The notes under the pieces: generated by a model
Database searches by the model: none
Told to the model about the DNA's origin: nothing
Seen by the model: the letters and a program-made list of their open reading frames with translations, nothing else
NCBI RefSeq assembly: GCF_000010405.1
Contig: NC_009465.1
Coordinates: forward strand, 868,001 to 932,000
Source: Candidatus Vesicomyosocius okutanii
GTDB lineage: Bacteria > Pseudomonadota > Gammaproteobacteria > PS1 > Pseudothioglobaceae
Reading direction: 5' to 3'
DNA: 64,000 bases
Part shown: positions 1 through 8,440 of the stretch, piece by piece
Layout of the letters: every line of letters starts with the position of its first letter
Position numbering within the stretch: position 1 is the stretch's first letter
Program-made: the position numbers and the translations under genes

Positions 1-340
1 TTAAATCAACAACTGAATGAGACTTAAATTTAACTAACCAACCATCATCATAACAACTAGAATTAACCAATTCTGGTTCGTCATCAAGTGCTTCGTTAGC
101 TTCGATAATTTGCAAATCAGCAGGTGAATAAACACCACTAGCCGCTTTAACAGATTCAACCACACAAAACTCATCATCAATAGATACTTCATCATCAACA
201 TTAGGTAATTCTACAAATACCATATCACCTAATAATGCTTGTGCATGATCAGTAATACCCATAGTATAAGTGTCATCACCATTATCTAAAATCCACTCGT
301 GAGTCTGTGTATATTGTCTGTCATCTCTTATTTCACTCAT
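1..340 (-). CDS. gcvH: Glycine cleavage system H protein (partial, C-terminus beyond window)
   Basis: H protein is the lipoyl shuttle of the glycine cleavage complex: it carries the aminomethyl group from the P protein to the T protein. Reading from the ATG at 338-340, the first 113 residues are visible. They include a THEW motif near residue 13 and the lipoylation site ESVKAASG, with the modified lysine at residue 65. The usual length is about 125-130 aa, so only the last dozen or so residues are missing at the window edge. A clear Shine-Dalgarno (TAGGAGA on the minus strand) precedes the ATG. The gene lies 43 bp downstream of gcvT in the same direction, so the two are probably cotranscribed. 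Confidence 0.96.
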
Positions 341-383
341 GCTGTTCTCCTAAATTTTTTTCAAGTAATTTTTTCTTACTTAT

Positions 384-1460
384 TTAAACCAATACAATAC
401 CATTACGCACAAATGGCGGTTCAACTATTTTAGCGTAAACCTGCCTTTTTCGTATCTCAATTTCACACACACCAAGGCTACCTTTCGGTACGCTTGCCAG
501 TGCAATTGCCTTACCTATAGTAGGTGAAAATATACCTGACGTAACTTTACCTTCACCTAGACTAGTCATTACTTTTTGGTGGTTACGAATCACACCTTTA
601 CCTTCTAAAACTAATCCAATAATGGTTTTTTTAACACCCTTATCTTTTAACGTCTCTAATGCATCACGGCCTATAAACGCACGATTTTCGTTGCTTAAAT
701 CAACCGTCCAAGCTAGTGCTGCTTCAAGTGGTGAAACCATATCATTCATTTCTAAACCATATAAACTTACTCCTGCTTCTAAACGTAAAGTATCAAACGC
801 ACCTAAACCATAAGGTTTAACACCAGCCTCAAGCAGCATTTTCCAAGTAAATTTTGCCGCATTTAAAGGTAACATAATTTCAAATCCATCTTCACCTGTA
901 TAGCCTATACGTGCAATAAATAACTTACCTAAACTAGCTGCATTAAATGATTTTAATTCACCACAAACCTCTTCTACTCCTGGTATAGCAGAGAATACTT
1001 TTTCCCTTGCATTTGGACCTTGTACAGCAATCATAGCTAAATCAGATATAGGCTCAACCAATACGTCAAAACTATTTGCTTGAGTGTTAATCCAAGCCAT
1101 ATCCTTATCGGTAGTCCTTGCATTGATAACCATGCGATAATATTCATTATTTCGACAATAAACAATCAAATCGTCCACTATGCCGCCTAACTCATTTAAC
1201 ATACAACCATATAAAGCCTTTCCTTGTACTCTTAACTTATCAACATCATTAGCAATCAAAACTTGCAAGAATGCTTTTGCTTCAACGCCTTTAAAATCCA
1301 CCACGCTCATATGTGAAATATCAAACATACCCGCATCATGGCGTACTTGATGATGTTCCTCAATTTGAGAACCATAATTAAGTGGCATTTTCCAATCCCA
1401 AAAATCAACCATATTTCCTTGTGACTCTACATGTATTTGATACAATGGTGTTTGTTTCAT
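384..1460 (-). CDS. gcvT: Glycine cleavage system T protein (aminomethyltransferase)
   Basis: The T protein releases ammonia from the H-protein-bound aminomethyl group and passes the one-carbon unit to tetrahydrofolate. At 358 aa it is full length for the family. It shows the N-terminal folate-binding GcvT domain with HDAGMFDISHM (41-51), the GGIVDDL segment with the conserved Asp pair (92-98), and a C-terminal barrel domain from about residue 270. Its ATG overlaps the stop codon of the upstream yciB-like gene by one base (TAATG), which suggests translational coupling. gcvH follows; no gcvP is in this window. Confidence 0.97.
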   Translation of the reverse strand: MKQTPLYQIHVESQGNMVDFWDWKMPLNYGSQIEEHHQVRHDAGMFDISHMSVVDFKGVEAKAFLQVLIANDVDKLRVQGKALYGCMLNELGGIVDDLIVYCRNNEYYRMVINARTTDKDMAWINTQANSFDVLVEPISDLAMIAVQGPNAREKVFSAIPGVEEVCGELKSFNAASLGKLFIARIGYTGEDGFEIMLPLNAAKFTWKMLLEAGVKPYGLGAFDTLRLEAGVSLYGLEMNDMVSPLEAALAWTVDLSNENRAFIGRDALETLKDKGVKKTIIGLVLEGKGVIRNHQKVMTSLGEGKVTSGIFSPTIGKAIALASVPKGSLGVCEIEIRKRQVYAKIVEPPFVRNGIVLV

Positions 1461-2113
1461 TATTTTTTATCTTCTTTAATATATTTCTTAATAAAAATTA
1501 TCATTATGATTATCAATATAAGTGTTAGTCCCATAGTGCCAAATAATTTAAAATTAACCCAAGATTCTTCAGCCTCTTGGGCAATAATACAAAGATTACT
1601 CATTGCTATATTCGTGCAATCTAACATTGTCAATTCAATTTTAGGATCAAGTTCAGTAGAAGTAAACAATGCCTCTCTAGCACTTAAAGCAATATTAACA
1701 TAGTAAGCATTAACAATCGCAATACCTATAAAACCAAATCCCCACAACCAACTAAGCTGACACCATACATTTATCGGCAAATCTAATTCTTTTCCTAACA
1801 TCCTTTGTAATAAGGTTTTTTTACCAATCCACATACTTAACACTAACATAAAAGCAAATACCACATACAACACACTAACTTTCCACATTAAAAATGCAGG
1901 ATCTCTTAAAACAAGCGTTACTCCTCCTAAAACTCCCAATAAACCAAATGTTATTAAATGCGTATTTTCGAACCTTCCTATTTGGAAACGTACAATTATC
2001 ATCTGCAAAAAAGTCGCGCTAATCATGGCATAAATTGCCATATACAAACCCATCACTTTATAAACAACAAAAAATAGAATAATAGGAAAAAATTCAAGTA
2101 AGAATTTATTCAT
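1460..2113 (-). CDS. yciB: YciB/IspA family inner-membrane (septation) protein with extra loop
   Basis: YciB is an inner-membrane protein linked to cell envelope synthesis and septation. Family hallmarks are the N-terminal FFPIILFFVVYK helix, the LVLRDPAFLMWKVSVLY segment, the MLGKEL-LP-VW block (106-117) and WVNFKLFG (185-192). The protein has 217 aa; the E. coli homologue has about 179. The excess is about 35-40 polar residues at 140-182, with Cys166 and Cys175, inserted just before WVNFKLFG where E. coli has only a short turn. The gene abuts the PP0621-like gene (start codon directly after its stop) and overlaps gcvT by one base, so all four minus-strand genes probably form one operon. Confidence 0.9.
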   Translation of the reverse strand: MNKFLLEFFPIILFFVVYKVMGLYMAIYAMISATFLQMIIVRFQIGRFENTHLITFGLLGVLGGVTLVLRDPAFLMWKVSVLYVVFAFMLVLSMWIGKKTLLQRMLGKELDLPINVWCQLSWLWGFGFIGIAIVNAYYVNIALSAREALFTSTELDPKIELTMLDCTNIAMSNLCIIAQEAEESWVNFKLFGTMGLTLILIIIMIIFIKKYIKEDKK

Positions 2114-2323
2114 TTATTCTAAATGCTCTTTAGAGCAATATGCTTTATTGTTTTGAATAATCGCCTCATTTCTAGGGATATGAATCTTGCAAACACTACA
2201 AGCCAACATTATATTGCTAGAAGATTTCTGCTTAATACGATCAATTGGTTTCCTAAACTTTTTTAATAACCAAAAACCCATCCAAACAAATAGAACAATA
2301 ATAATTAACTTAATAATCCCCAT
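2114..2323 (-). CDS. PP0621-family small membrane-anchored zinc-ribbon-like protein
   Basis: This is a 69-aa protein with one N-terminal membrane helix (about 3-20), a basic linker, and a C-terminal metal-ribbon-like domain. That domain has ACSVCKIHIPRNEA and YCSKEH, with cysteines at roughly 41, 44 and 63 and a final histidine, a likely four-ligand metal site. The layout matches the uncharacterised gammaproteobacterial PP0621 family, for which no function is established. It is first in the apparent operon with yciB, gcvT and gcvH. The assignment rests on domain layout only. Confidence 0.8.
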   Translation of the reverse strand: MGIIKLIIIVLFVWMGFWLLKKFRKPIDRIKQKSSSNIMLACSVCKIHIPRNEAIIQNNKAYCSKEHLE

Positions 2324-2407
2324 ACAATGCTACTCTGACAAAAAGTGAAATTTTACCCATGCTTAGTATATAATTCCTTTTTTTTACGTATCAATAATTT
2401 ACAAACT

Positions 2408-2495
2408 GCCCGGGTGGTGAAATTGGTAGACACACAGGACTTAAAATCCTGCGGCCTTAACGGCCATGCCGGTTCGATTCCGGCCCTGGGCACCA
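2408..2495 (+). tRNA. tRNA-Leu (anticodon UAA)
   Basis: A cloverleaf can be drawn by eye. The 7-bp acceptor stem is GCCCGGG (2408-2414) with CCTGGGC (2485-2491, one G-U). The anticodon stem is CAGGA/TCCTG around the loop CTTAAAA, with anticodon TAA at 2442-2444. There is a long class II variable arm, a T-loop GGTTCGATTCC, and an encoded CCA at 2493-2495. It reads UUA/UUG, the dominant leucine codons in such AT-rich DNA. The next gene downstream is ridA, about 200 bp away. Confidence 0.97.
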
Positions 2496-2700
2496 TTCTT
2501 AAATTAATTTTTTGGACAACCAATACTTGATGACGAAAAACTAACTATATTTTCTATATTTTACTAACAAATAATTATGGAGTATTAGTTATCTTTACAA
2601 CCACTCTGTTCAAAATATTTAAGTAATATTTATCAAAAAATTTACCTTAACTTGGCTAAGATTTCGTATAATTAATACATTCTAATTCAGGTACTTTATC

Positions 2701-3108
2701 ATGCAAAAACAGATTATTTCAACCAACAAAGCCCCTAAAGCAATCGGCACTTATTCTCAAGCAGTATGTATTACTGGCGGATCTATCATTTATTTATCTG
2801 GACAAATTCCTTTAATACCAGCAACAATGGAAATAATAAATGGAGATATTGGTGAACAAATTAATCAAGTTTTTAAAAATCTAATAGCTGTTTGTCGTCA
2901 ATCTAACGGTGACTTAAAAGATATTGTAAAACTTAATATCTACCTAACTGATCTAAATAATTTTCCAAAAGTTAACAAAATTATGTCCACCTATTTTAAT
3001 GAACCATATCCAGCACGTGCAATGATTGGTGTTAATGAACTACCTAAAAAATCTATGGTAGAAATAGATGGGGTTATGGTGATAGAACCCTATGACTACA
3101 CATACTAA
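2701..3108 (+). CDS. ridA: RidA/YjgF family enamine/imine deaminase
   Basis: RidA proteins hydrolyse reactive enamine/imine intermediates made by PLP enzymes such as threonine dehydratase, protecting the cytosol. At 135 aa the length is slightly above the usual 128. Seen: APKAIGTYSQA near the N-terminus, YLSGQIPL (31-38), and YPARAMIGV with the substrate-carboxylate-binding arginine at 106. Before the ATG, a TAATACATTC-like AT-rich stretch could hold a promoter. It lies 70 bp upstream of recG on the same strand and could be cotranscribed with it. Confidence 0.93.
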   Translation: MQKQIISTNKAPKAIGTYSQAVCITGGSIIYLSGQIPLIPATMEIINGDIGEQINQVFKNLIAVCRQSNGDLKDIVKLNIYLTDLNNFPKVNKIMSTYFNEPYPARAMIGVNELPKKSMVEIDGVMVIEPYDYTY

Positions 3109-3178
3109 ACACTCCATACTAAAATAACTTGATATAGCTCTCATAGTTTGTTTAAATAAACTCCACCTATTTTATTTT

Positions 3179-5245
3179 ATGTATCAATTATCTAATTCAA
3201 TTATTATATTAGATGGATTAGGTCCAAAAACACAACAAAAACTAAATGCCATTGGCATTTTTAATTTGGAGCATTTATTGTTTCAATTGCCAACACACTA
3301 TCAAGATAAAACCAAACTAGCTAAGCTAAACCAAGTCCAAATAGGTGATGAAGTATTAATTCAACTAACCATAAAGTATACCGAACAAGTATCAACTCAT
3401 CAGAAACAATTGTTATGCTATTTATCTGACTCTAATCACCGAAACTTATTACTTAGATTTTTTTATTTTAATCAATACCAAAAACAAAACTTTATTCGTG
3501 GTGATATCATCCAATGCTTTGGTGAAATAAAAATGGGTCAAAATAGCTTAGAAATACACAATCCTGAATATCGATTAATCTCTAAAGGACAAGCTAATTT
3601 ACTAGAAAAAACACTTAGCCCTATCTATCCATTAACCGCCAATATTCGTCAAGCACAAATGAAGAAATGGATAGATACTGCATTAGAAGTTCTTCAACAA
3701 TCAGATTTGTTTGATAATTTTAAAAATCTAACAAACAATACCATGCCTACTCTTAAACAGGCCTTAAATACATTACACCATCCTAAAGTTGATGATAATA
3801 TAAAACAAATCGCTAATTTTAAGCACTTTTCACAGCAACGCTTGATTATTGAAGAGTTATGTACACAACGTCTTAGTCTACTCAAACTCAAAAGCAAACG
3901 TAAATCCAAAATATCCAACATATTTAAAATAAAAAATAGATTAACTCAAAAAGCATTAGACACCTTAAAATTTCAACTTACCCAAGCACAACAAAGTTGT
4001 ATTAATGATATTAATTCAGATCTTAGCTCAAACCATCCTATGCTTAGACTATTGCAAGGTGACGTAGGATCAGGCAAAACTATTATAGCTGTATTTGCTT
4101 GTTTACAAGCAATTGAGAATGGCTTTCAAACGACTATCATTGCACCCACTGAAATACTAGCTGCACAACATTTACAAGGATTCTCAAATTATCTAACTCC
4201 TTTAGGTATTGATATTGCGTTTTTAACTGACTCACAAAGTGCAATACAAAAATCCAAACAACTTGAAAAAATTAACTCAGATACAGCAAGAATTATCATT
4301 GGTACACATGTATTATTACAAACTAAAGTTGTTTTTGATAAACTAGGCTTAGTAATTATTAATGAACAACACAAATTTGGTGTACATCAATGCTTATCTC
4401 TTGTACAAAAATCGCATAATACACCTCACCAACTAGTCATAACTGCCACTCCTATTCCAAAGTCATTAACCATTAGTGTTTATGCAGATTTAGATTACTC
4501 AATAATTGATGAATTACCCACTGGTAGAACACCAACTAACACTATTGTACTTGGAAATGATAAGAAAAATAAAGTAATTGAAAAAATCAAACAAGTTTGT
4601 AATATTGGTAATCAAGTATATTGGGTATGTACATTGATTGAAGAATCAGAAGTACTCCGTACTGAATCTGCTACCAATACCCATAATTATCTAAAAAAAA
4701 ATTTAGAAGGGTTAACTGTAGTACTAATTAATGGGAGGATGCAAAAATATAAAAAATCCAATATTATAGCACAATTTTTGAAAGGTGAGATTGACGTTTT
4801 AGTTGCCACTACAGAGATTGAAGCAGGTGTTAATATCATTAATACCTCACTCTTGGTCATTGAAAATTCTGAAAGACTAGGGCTTACACAATTACACCAA
4901 TTACGTAGTCGCGTAGGACGAAGTCTTGACGCTAGTATTTGTATTCTAATGTATCAAGCACCACTCAGTTATAATGCTATTGAACGACTTGACATCTTAA
5001 GAAAAACAAATGATGGATTCAAAATTGCACTAAAAGACTTAGAACTTCGTGGCCCTAGTGAAATTCTAGGAACACAGCAGATAGGCATAACTAATATGAA
5101 AATTGCTAATATTGTACGTGATAGGTATTTACTCAAACAAGTACAGTCTTACTCAAAGCAATTCTTAAAATTAGACAAAAACAAGCAACAAATACTTATT
5201 ACTCGTTGGATTACTAATGATAACAGCACATATAGTAATATTTAA
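3179..5245 (+). CDS. recG: ATP-dependent DNA helicase RecG, probably impaired
   Basis: RecG reverses stalled forks and branch-migrates Holliday junctions. At 688 aa it matches the usual ~693 and is open throughout. Walker A GDVGSGKT is intact at 294-301, and TATPIP (motif III) and a TRG-like DLELRGPSEILGTQQ are present. Motif II, normally DEQHRFGV, reads NEQHKFGV: codon 395 (4361-4363) is AAT, so the Mg/ATP-coordinating aspartate is lost. Motif V is also altered (EAGVNIINTS instead of EVGVDVPNAS) and motif VI reads LRSRVGRS instead of LRGRVGRG. The fold may persist while helicase activity is weak or gone. ubiC follows 31 bp downstream. Confidence 0.94.
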   Translation: MYQLSNSIIILDGLGPKTQQKLNAIGIFNLEHLLFQLPTHYQDKTKLAKLNQVQIGDEVLIQLTIKYTEQVSTHQKQLLCYLSDSNHRNLLLRFFYFNQYQKQNFIRGDIIQCFGEIKMGQNSLEIHNPEYRLISKGQANLLEKTLSPIYPLTANIRQAQMKKWIDTALEVLQQSDLFDNFKNLTNNTMPTLKQALNTLHHPKVDDNIKQIANFKHFSQQRLIIEELCTQRLSLLKLKSKRKSKISNIFKIKNRLTQKALDTLKFQLTQAQQSCINDINSDLSSNHPMLRLLQGDVGSGKTIIAVFACLQAIENGFQTTIIAPTEILAAQHLQGFSNYLTPLGIDIAFLTDSQSAIQKSKQLEKINSDTARIIIGTHVLLQTKVVFDKLGLVIINEQHKFGVHQCLSLVQKSHNTPHQLVITATPIPKSLTISVYADLDYSIIDELPTGRTPTNTIVLGNDKKNKVIEKIKQVCNIGNQVYWVCTLIEESEVLRTESATNTHNYLKKNLEGLTVVLINGRMQKYKKSNIIAQFLKGEIDVLVATTEIEAGVNIINTSLLVIENSERLGLTQLHQLRSRVGRSLDASICILMYQAPLSYNAIERLDILRKTNDGFKIALKDLELRGPSEILGTQQIGITNMKIANIVRDRYLLKQVQSYSKQFLKLDKNKQQILITRWITNDNSTYSNI

Positions 5246-5276
5246 AAGTATCTGATTGACGTAAAATACTACAATT

Positions 5277-5741
5277 ATGTTTAATACAAAAAATTTAATA
5301 TGGACAAACTTAAATCAAATCAGAAACATACCTGACCACATTCTTACTTGGCTTGATGATTATCAATCCTTGACTGCTAAACTAAAACAAAAATTTAATC
5401 GTTTTTCAGTCAATATTTTATCACAAAAAAAATCTATTCCACATGCTGATGAAATAGAATTGCTTGATTGGCACAGCCAATTTGTTGTACGCGAAGTAGA
5501 ACTTTTAGGAAATGATCAAGTTATTGTATTTGCTAGGTCAATCATCCCCATTACTGACAACACACAAAGATTATTAAAAATTGGTAGTCACCCTTTAGGT
5601 GAAATGTTGTTTAATGATATAAATATTAAACGTGGTCAATTACAAATTACCCATACACATGGAACTTGGGGTAGAAGATCTATCTTTACCATTGGTTCAA
5701 CTCAAGTATTAGTGAGTGAATTTTTTATAAAAGATTCATAA
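5277..5741 (+). CDS. ubiC: Chorismate pyruvate-lyase
   Basis: UbiC converts chorismate to 4-hydroxybenzoate and pyruvate, the first step to the ubiquinone ring. The 154-aa protein has the family block VREVELLG with Arg72, the FARSIIP segment (86-92), HPLGEMLF (105-112) and a late glutamate in VSEFF (Glu148), matching the catalytic Arg/Glu pair known for E. coli UbiC. The ATG follows recG by 31 bp with a TAAAAT-like element just upstream. ubiA, its usual partner, is not next to it; a 447-bp spacer follows. Confidence 0.92.
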   Translation: MFNTKNLIWTNLNQIRNIPDHILTWLDDYQSLTAKLKQKFNRFSVNILSQKKSIPHADEIELLDWHSQFVVREVELLGNDQVIVFARSIIPITDNTQRLLKIGSHPLGEMLFNDINIKRGQLQITHTHGTWGRRSIFTIGSTQVLVSEFFIKDS

Positions 5742-6188
5742 AAACTAATTAGTTAATTTCACCTTTTGATATATAAATTAATATATTTGATGATATTCTT
5801 TATAATCTCTAGTCATCAATCCATAATTGAAATAGTTAACTTATTAACCTTGACAATTTAACAGGTAATATTGATAATATTGACCTATTTTTAGTCAATA
5901 TCTTTGATATAGAATTTAAAAAATTATCTATTATTACGCTTAATCTTAATCTTGTAATCTATTTACACTAAAAAATAAACAAGTTCTAATTTTGACAATC
6001 AACAAAAACACAACCAGCCAATGGCTATTTATAACAAGATTAAAAATACAAAAAAATCAATCGATTGAAAACATACAAATAACAGATAAACTCATTGAAT
6101 GATTTAACACGGTAAACTACAAAACAGTATTTGCTGTTTTCAGTGTTCTTAACTCCACCTCTATTTTAACGGTAAAATAGTACATATT
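5742..6188. other. AT-rich non-coding spacer between ubiC and trpG
   Basis: No gene can be supported here. The stretch has several short inverted repeats: ATATTGA/TCAATAT at 5877-5883 and 5895-5901, AAAACAG/CTGTTTT at 6121-6127 and 6134-6140, and the 8-bp hairpin described separately at 6161-6180. A 40-odd-codon open frame around 5845-5972 has no start codon and no recognisable motif. It may be eroded coding DNA. Confidence 0.5.
6161..6180 (+). promoter_or_regulatory. 8-bp inverted repeat just upstream of trpG
   Basis: CTATTTTA (6161-6168) and TAAAATAG (6173-6180) form perfect arms around the tetranucleotide ACGG, ending 8 bp before the trpG ATG. The right arm contains TAAAAT, a plausible -10 element. 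If that is the promoter, the transcript would be nearly leaderless and the repeat would act as DNA (an operator) rather than RNA. Function is inferred from position only. Confidence 0.4.
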
Positions 6189-6776
6189 ATGTTGCTTATG
6201 ATTGACAATTACGACTCATTTACCTATAATCTAGTACAGTATTTTGGTGAGTTAGGACAAGCCGTTGAAGTGTACCGTAACGATGAAATTACAATACAGG
6301 AAATTGAAAAACTTATGCCTGAATTTTTGGTAATTTCACCAGGCCCTTATGCACCAAATGAAGCAGGAATTTCAATTGAGGCCATTAAGTATTTTTCTAA
6401 GAAAATACCAATCTTAGGTGTATGTCTAGGGTTTCAAGCTATAGTTCAGACTTTTGGTGGAAATATTATTGGTGCAAAAAAAATTATGCATGGGAAAGTG
6501 TCTAAAATTTATCATACCAACAAAGGTGTATTTACAAGCCTCAAGAATCCACTCAATGCAACACGCTATCATTCATTAGTAGCACAACAATCAACTTTAC
6601 CAAAATGCTTTGAAGTTACCTCATGGACCAAAAATAACAAAGGAGAAGTAGACGAGATTATGGGCGTTAGACACAAAGAATTTGCTACCGAGGGAGTGCA
6701 ATTTCACCCGGAATCAATTTTAACCGAACAGGGTCATGAAATACTAAATAATTTTTTAATAAGGAGGGCTTTATAA
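6189..6776 (+). CDS. trpG: Anthranilate / aminodeoxychorismate synthase glutaminase subunit
   Basis: This glutaminase subunit supplies ammonia to the chorismate-aminating partner (TrpE for tryptophan, PabB for folate). It has 195 aa, and the class I triad is visible: Cys79 in GVCLGFQ, His173 and Glu175 in GVQFHPES. The residue after CLG is Phe82 where His is common, and the loop reads [11 protein letters not shown]. No trpE or pabB neighbour is in the window, so the tryptophan versus folate role (or both) cannot be settled. The downstream rhodanese gene starts 3 bp after the stop, with a GGAGG inside the trpG end as its ribosome binding site. Confidence 0.92.
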   Translation: MLLMIDNYDSFTYNLVQYFGELGQAVEVYRNDEITIQEIEKLMPEFLVISPGPYAPNEAGISIEAIKYFSKKIPILGVCLGFQAIVQTFGGNIIGAKKIMHGKVSKIYHTNKGVFTSLKNPLNATRYHSLVAQQSTLPKCFEVTSWTKNNKGEVDEIMGVRHKEFATEGVQFHPESILTEQGHEILNNFLIRRAL

Positions 6777-6779
6777 ACC

Positions 6780-7199
6780 ATGGAAATATTTGAATTCTTA
6801 TTTGCTAATGAGCAAATATTTACAACTATTACGCTTATATTATTAATTGCTTTATTTATTGGTAATATTGTTGTTGATAAATTAAAAAAATATAAAGATA
6901 TTGACCCTAATGGAGCGGTAACACTTATGGATAATAACAATCTTATTCTATTAGATGTTAGAGAAGAAAGGGAGAGAAAGGTCGGATATATTGATGGTGA
7001 TATTCACATTCCACTTGCTAATGTTAAAAGTAAATTATTATCACTAGATAAACACAAAAAAGTACTAGTTTATTGTCGTAGCGGCTCTCGTTCAGCACAT
7101 ATTTCTGGACTATTAACACGCAATAAATTTGTAAGTGTATACAACTTAAAAGGGGGGTTTCAAGCATGGAAAAGAGCCAAACTACCAATTAAAACCTAA
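6780..7199 (+). CDS. Membrane-anchored rhodanese-like protein (YibN type)
   Basis: The 139-aa protein has one N-terminal membrane helix (about 14-32) followed by a single rhodanese domain exposed to the cytoplasm. LLDVREERERKVGYIDG marks the first half and the active-site loop CRSGSRS starts with the catalytic Cys99. The family carries persulfide sulfur or senses sulfur compounds. Its place directly before grxC and gpsA matches yibN in E. coli. Ribosome binding is strong: AAGGAGGG lies about 10 bp before the ATG, within trpG. Confidence 0.9.
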   Translation: MEIFEFLFANEQIFTTITLILLIALFIGNIVVDKLKKYKDIDPNGAVTLMDNNNLILLDVREERERKVGYIDGDIHIPLANVKSKLLSLDKHKKVLVYCRSGSRSAHISGLLTRNKFVSVYNLKGGFQAWKRAKLPIKT

Positions 7200-7202
7200 A
7201 CA

Positions 7203-7460
7203 ATGATGAAAAAAAATATTATTTATTGCTCAGATTCTTGTTTTTTTTGCCAAAAAGCTTACCAATTACTTGAAAAAAAAGGCATCCATTTTAAGAAACA
7301 CTACGTTAGGACCCAAGTCGACTGGAATGAAGTGAAAGAAAAAACAAATAGAACAACCGTTCCACAAATATTTATTAATGACTTCTATATAGGAGGATTT
7401 GATGACTTATCAGCTGCAGAACAATCCGGAAAATTAGATGAAATTTTAAATAAAACATGA
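7203..7460 (+). CDS. grxC: Glutaredoxin 3, with a CFFC active site
   Basis: Glutaredoxin reduces disulfides and glutathionylated proteins using glutathione. The 85-aa length fits GrxC. The thioredoxin fold has the redox pair Cys13-Phe-Phe-Cys16 (the usual motif is CPYC), the cis-proline loop TVPQIFI with Pro53, and the glutathione-binding IGGFDDL (62-68). Loss of the active-site proline should shift redox potential, but both cysteines remain. The stop overlaps the gpsA ATG (ATGA), so translation is coupled. E. coli places secB between these genes; here it is absent. Confidence 0.93.
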   Translation: MMKKNIIYCSDSCFFCQKAYQLLEKKGIHFKKHYVRTQVDWNEVKEKTNRTTVPQIFINDFYIGGFDDLSAAEQSGKLDEILNKT

Positions 7461-8440
7461 GTAATAACCTTAGTATCATTGGTGCTGGTGCTTGGGGAAG
7501 TGCCTTATCCATTGCTCTTTATGATAACTTTGATACAATTTATCTACACACCCACACTCAAGCTGACATCAAAAAATTAAAATCAAAACATTCAGCATTA
7601 TCCATACCCTACCCTTACAATGTAAAAATTGCTTATGACTTATATAAATTACAAGATTCTAAAAACATAATAATTACCACACCTAGCTATGCATTTTCTG
7701 AAATTTTAGAAAAAATAAAGCCATTCATTAATCATACTCATAAAATTGCTTGGGGTACCAAAGGTTTTGATACAACTAAAAGATGTTTTTTATATGAAAG
7801 CTTCAAACGTTTATTCCCAAATCGTAATGGGTGTGTTATCTCTGGACCAAGTTTTGCATTTGAAGTAGCACTAAATAAACCTACCGCATTAGTCGTGGCA
7901 TCTATTGATGAAAATACCAGAAACCATTTTGCAAAATTAATACAAACAAACACCTTGCGCACTTATACCAATGCTGACATTATCGGTGTAGAAGTTGGCG
8001 GATCAGTTAAAAATATCTTAGCCATAGCCGCAGGTATTGCCTCGGGATTAAAGTATGGTTTTAACACTCAAGCAGCCTTAATCGCTAGAGGCTTATCAGA
8101 GATGTCACGTTTAGGAAAAAGTCTTGGTGCAAAAAATTCTACTTTTATTGGCTTATCTGGTTTAGGAGATTTAGTACTTACTTGTTCAGATAATCTTTCT
8201 AGAAACAGAAGATTTGGCCAAGAATTAGTTAACAACCACAATATCAAAAATGCATTAATCAATGTAGGGGGTACAGTTGAAGGACTTAATACACTTGATC
8301 TTATTTTATCTATTGCCAATAAAAAACAAGTAGAAATGCCAATTTGTGAACAAGTTTATCAAATTACTCAAGGAAAGATAACCCCTGCTGAAGCAGTTAA
8401 TTATTTAATGTCTAGAGAACAACAACAGAATAACGAATGA
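7457..8440 (+). CDS. gpsA: Glycerol-3-phosphate dehydrogenase [NAD(P)+]
   Basis: GpsA reduces dihydroxyacetone phosphate to sn-glycerol 3-phosphate for phospholipid synthesis. The 327-aa protein opens with the dinucleotide-binding GAGAWG (9-14), has Lys102 in WGTKGF, the SGPSFAFEV loop (129-137), and the catalytic Lys185 in VGGSVKNILA. It starts inside the end of grxC and overlaps the next gene by ATGA, so grxC, gpsA and the phosphatase form a tightly packed operon. The acyltransferase partner plsY is at 23.6 kb. Confidence 0.96.
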   Translation: MSNNLSIIGAGAWGSALSIALYDNFDTIYLHTHTQADIKKLKSKHSALSIPYPYNVKIAYDLYKLQDSKNIIITTPSYAFSEILEKIKPFINHTHKIAWGTKGFDTTKRCFLYESFKRLFPNRNGCVISGPSFAFEVALNKPTALVVASIDENTRNHFAKLIQTNTLRTYTNADIIGVEVGGSVKNILAIAAGIASGLKYGFNTQAALIARGLSEMSRLGKSLGAKNSTFIGLSGLGDLVLTCSDNLSRNRRFGQELVNNHNIKNALINVGGTVEGLNTLDLILSIANKKQVEMPICEQVYQITQGKITPAEAVNYLMSREQQQNNE

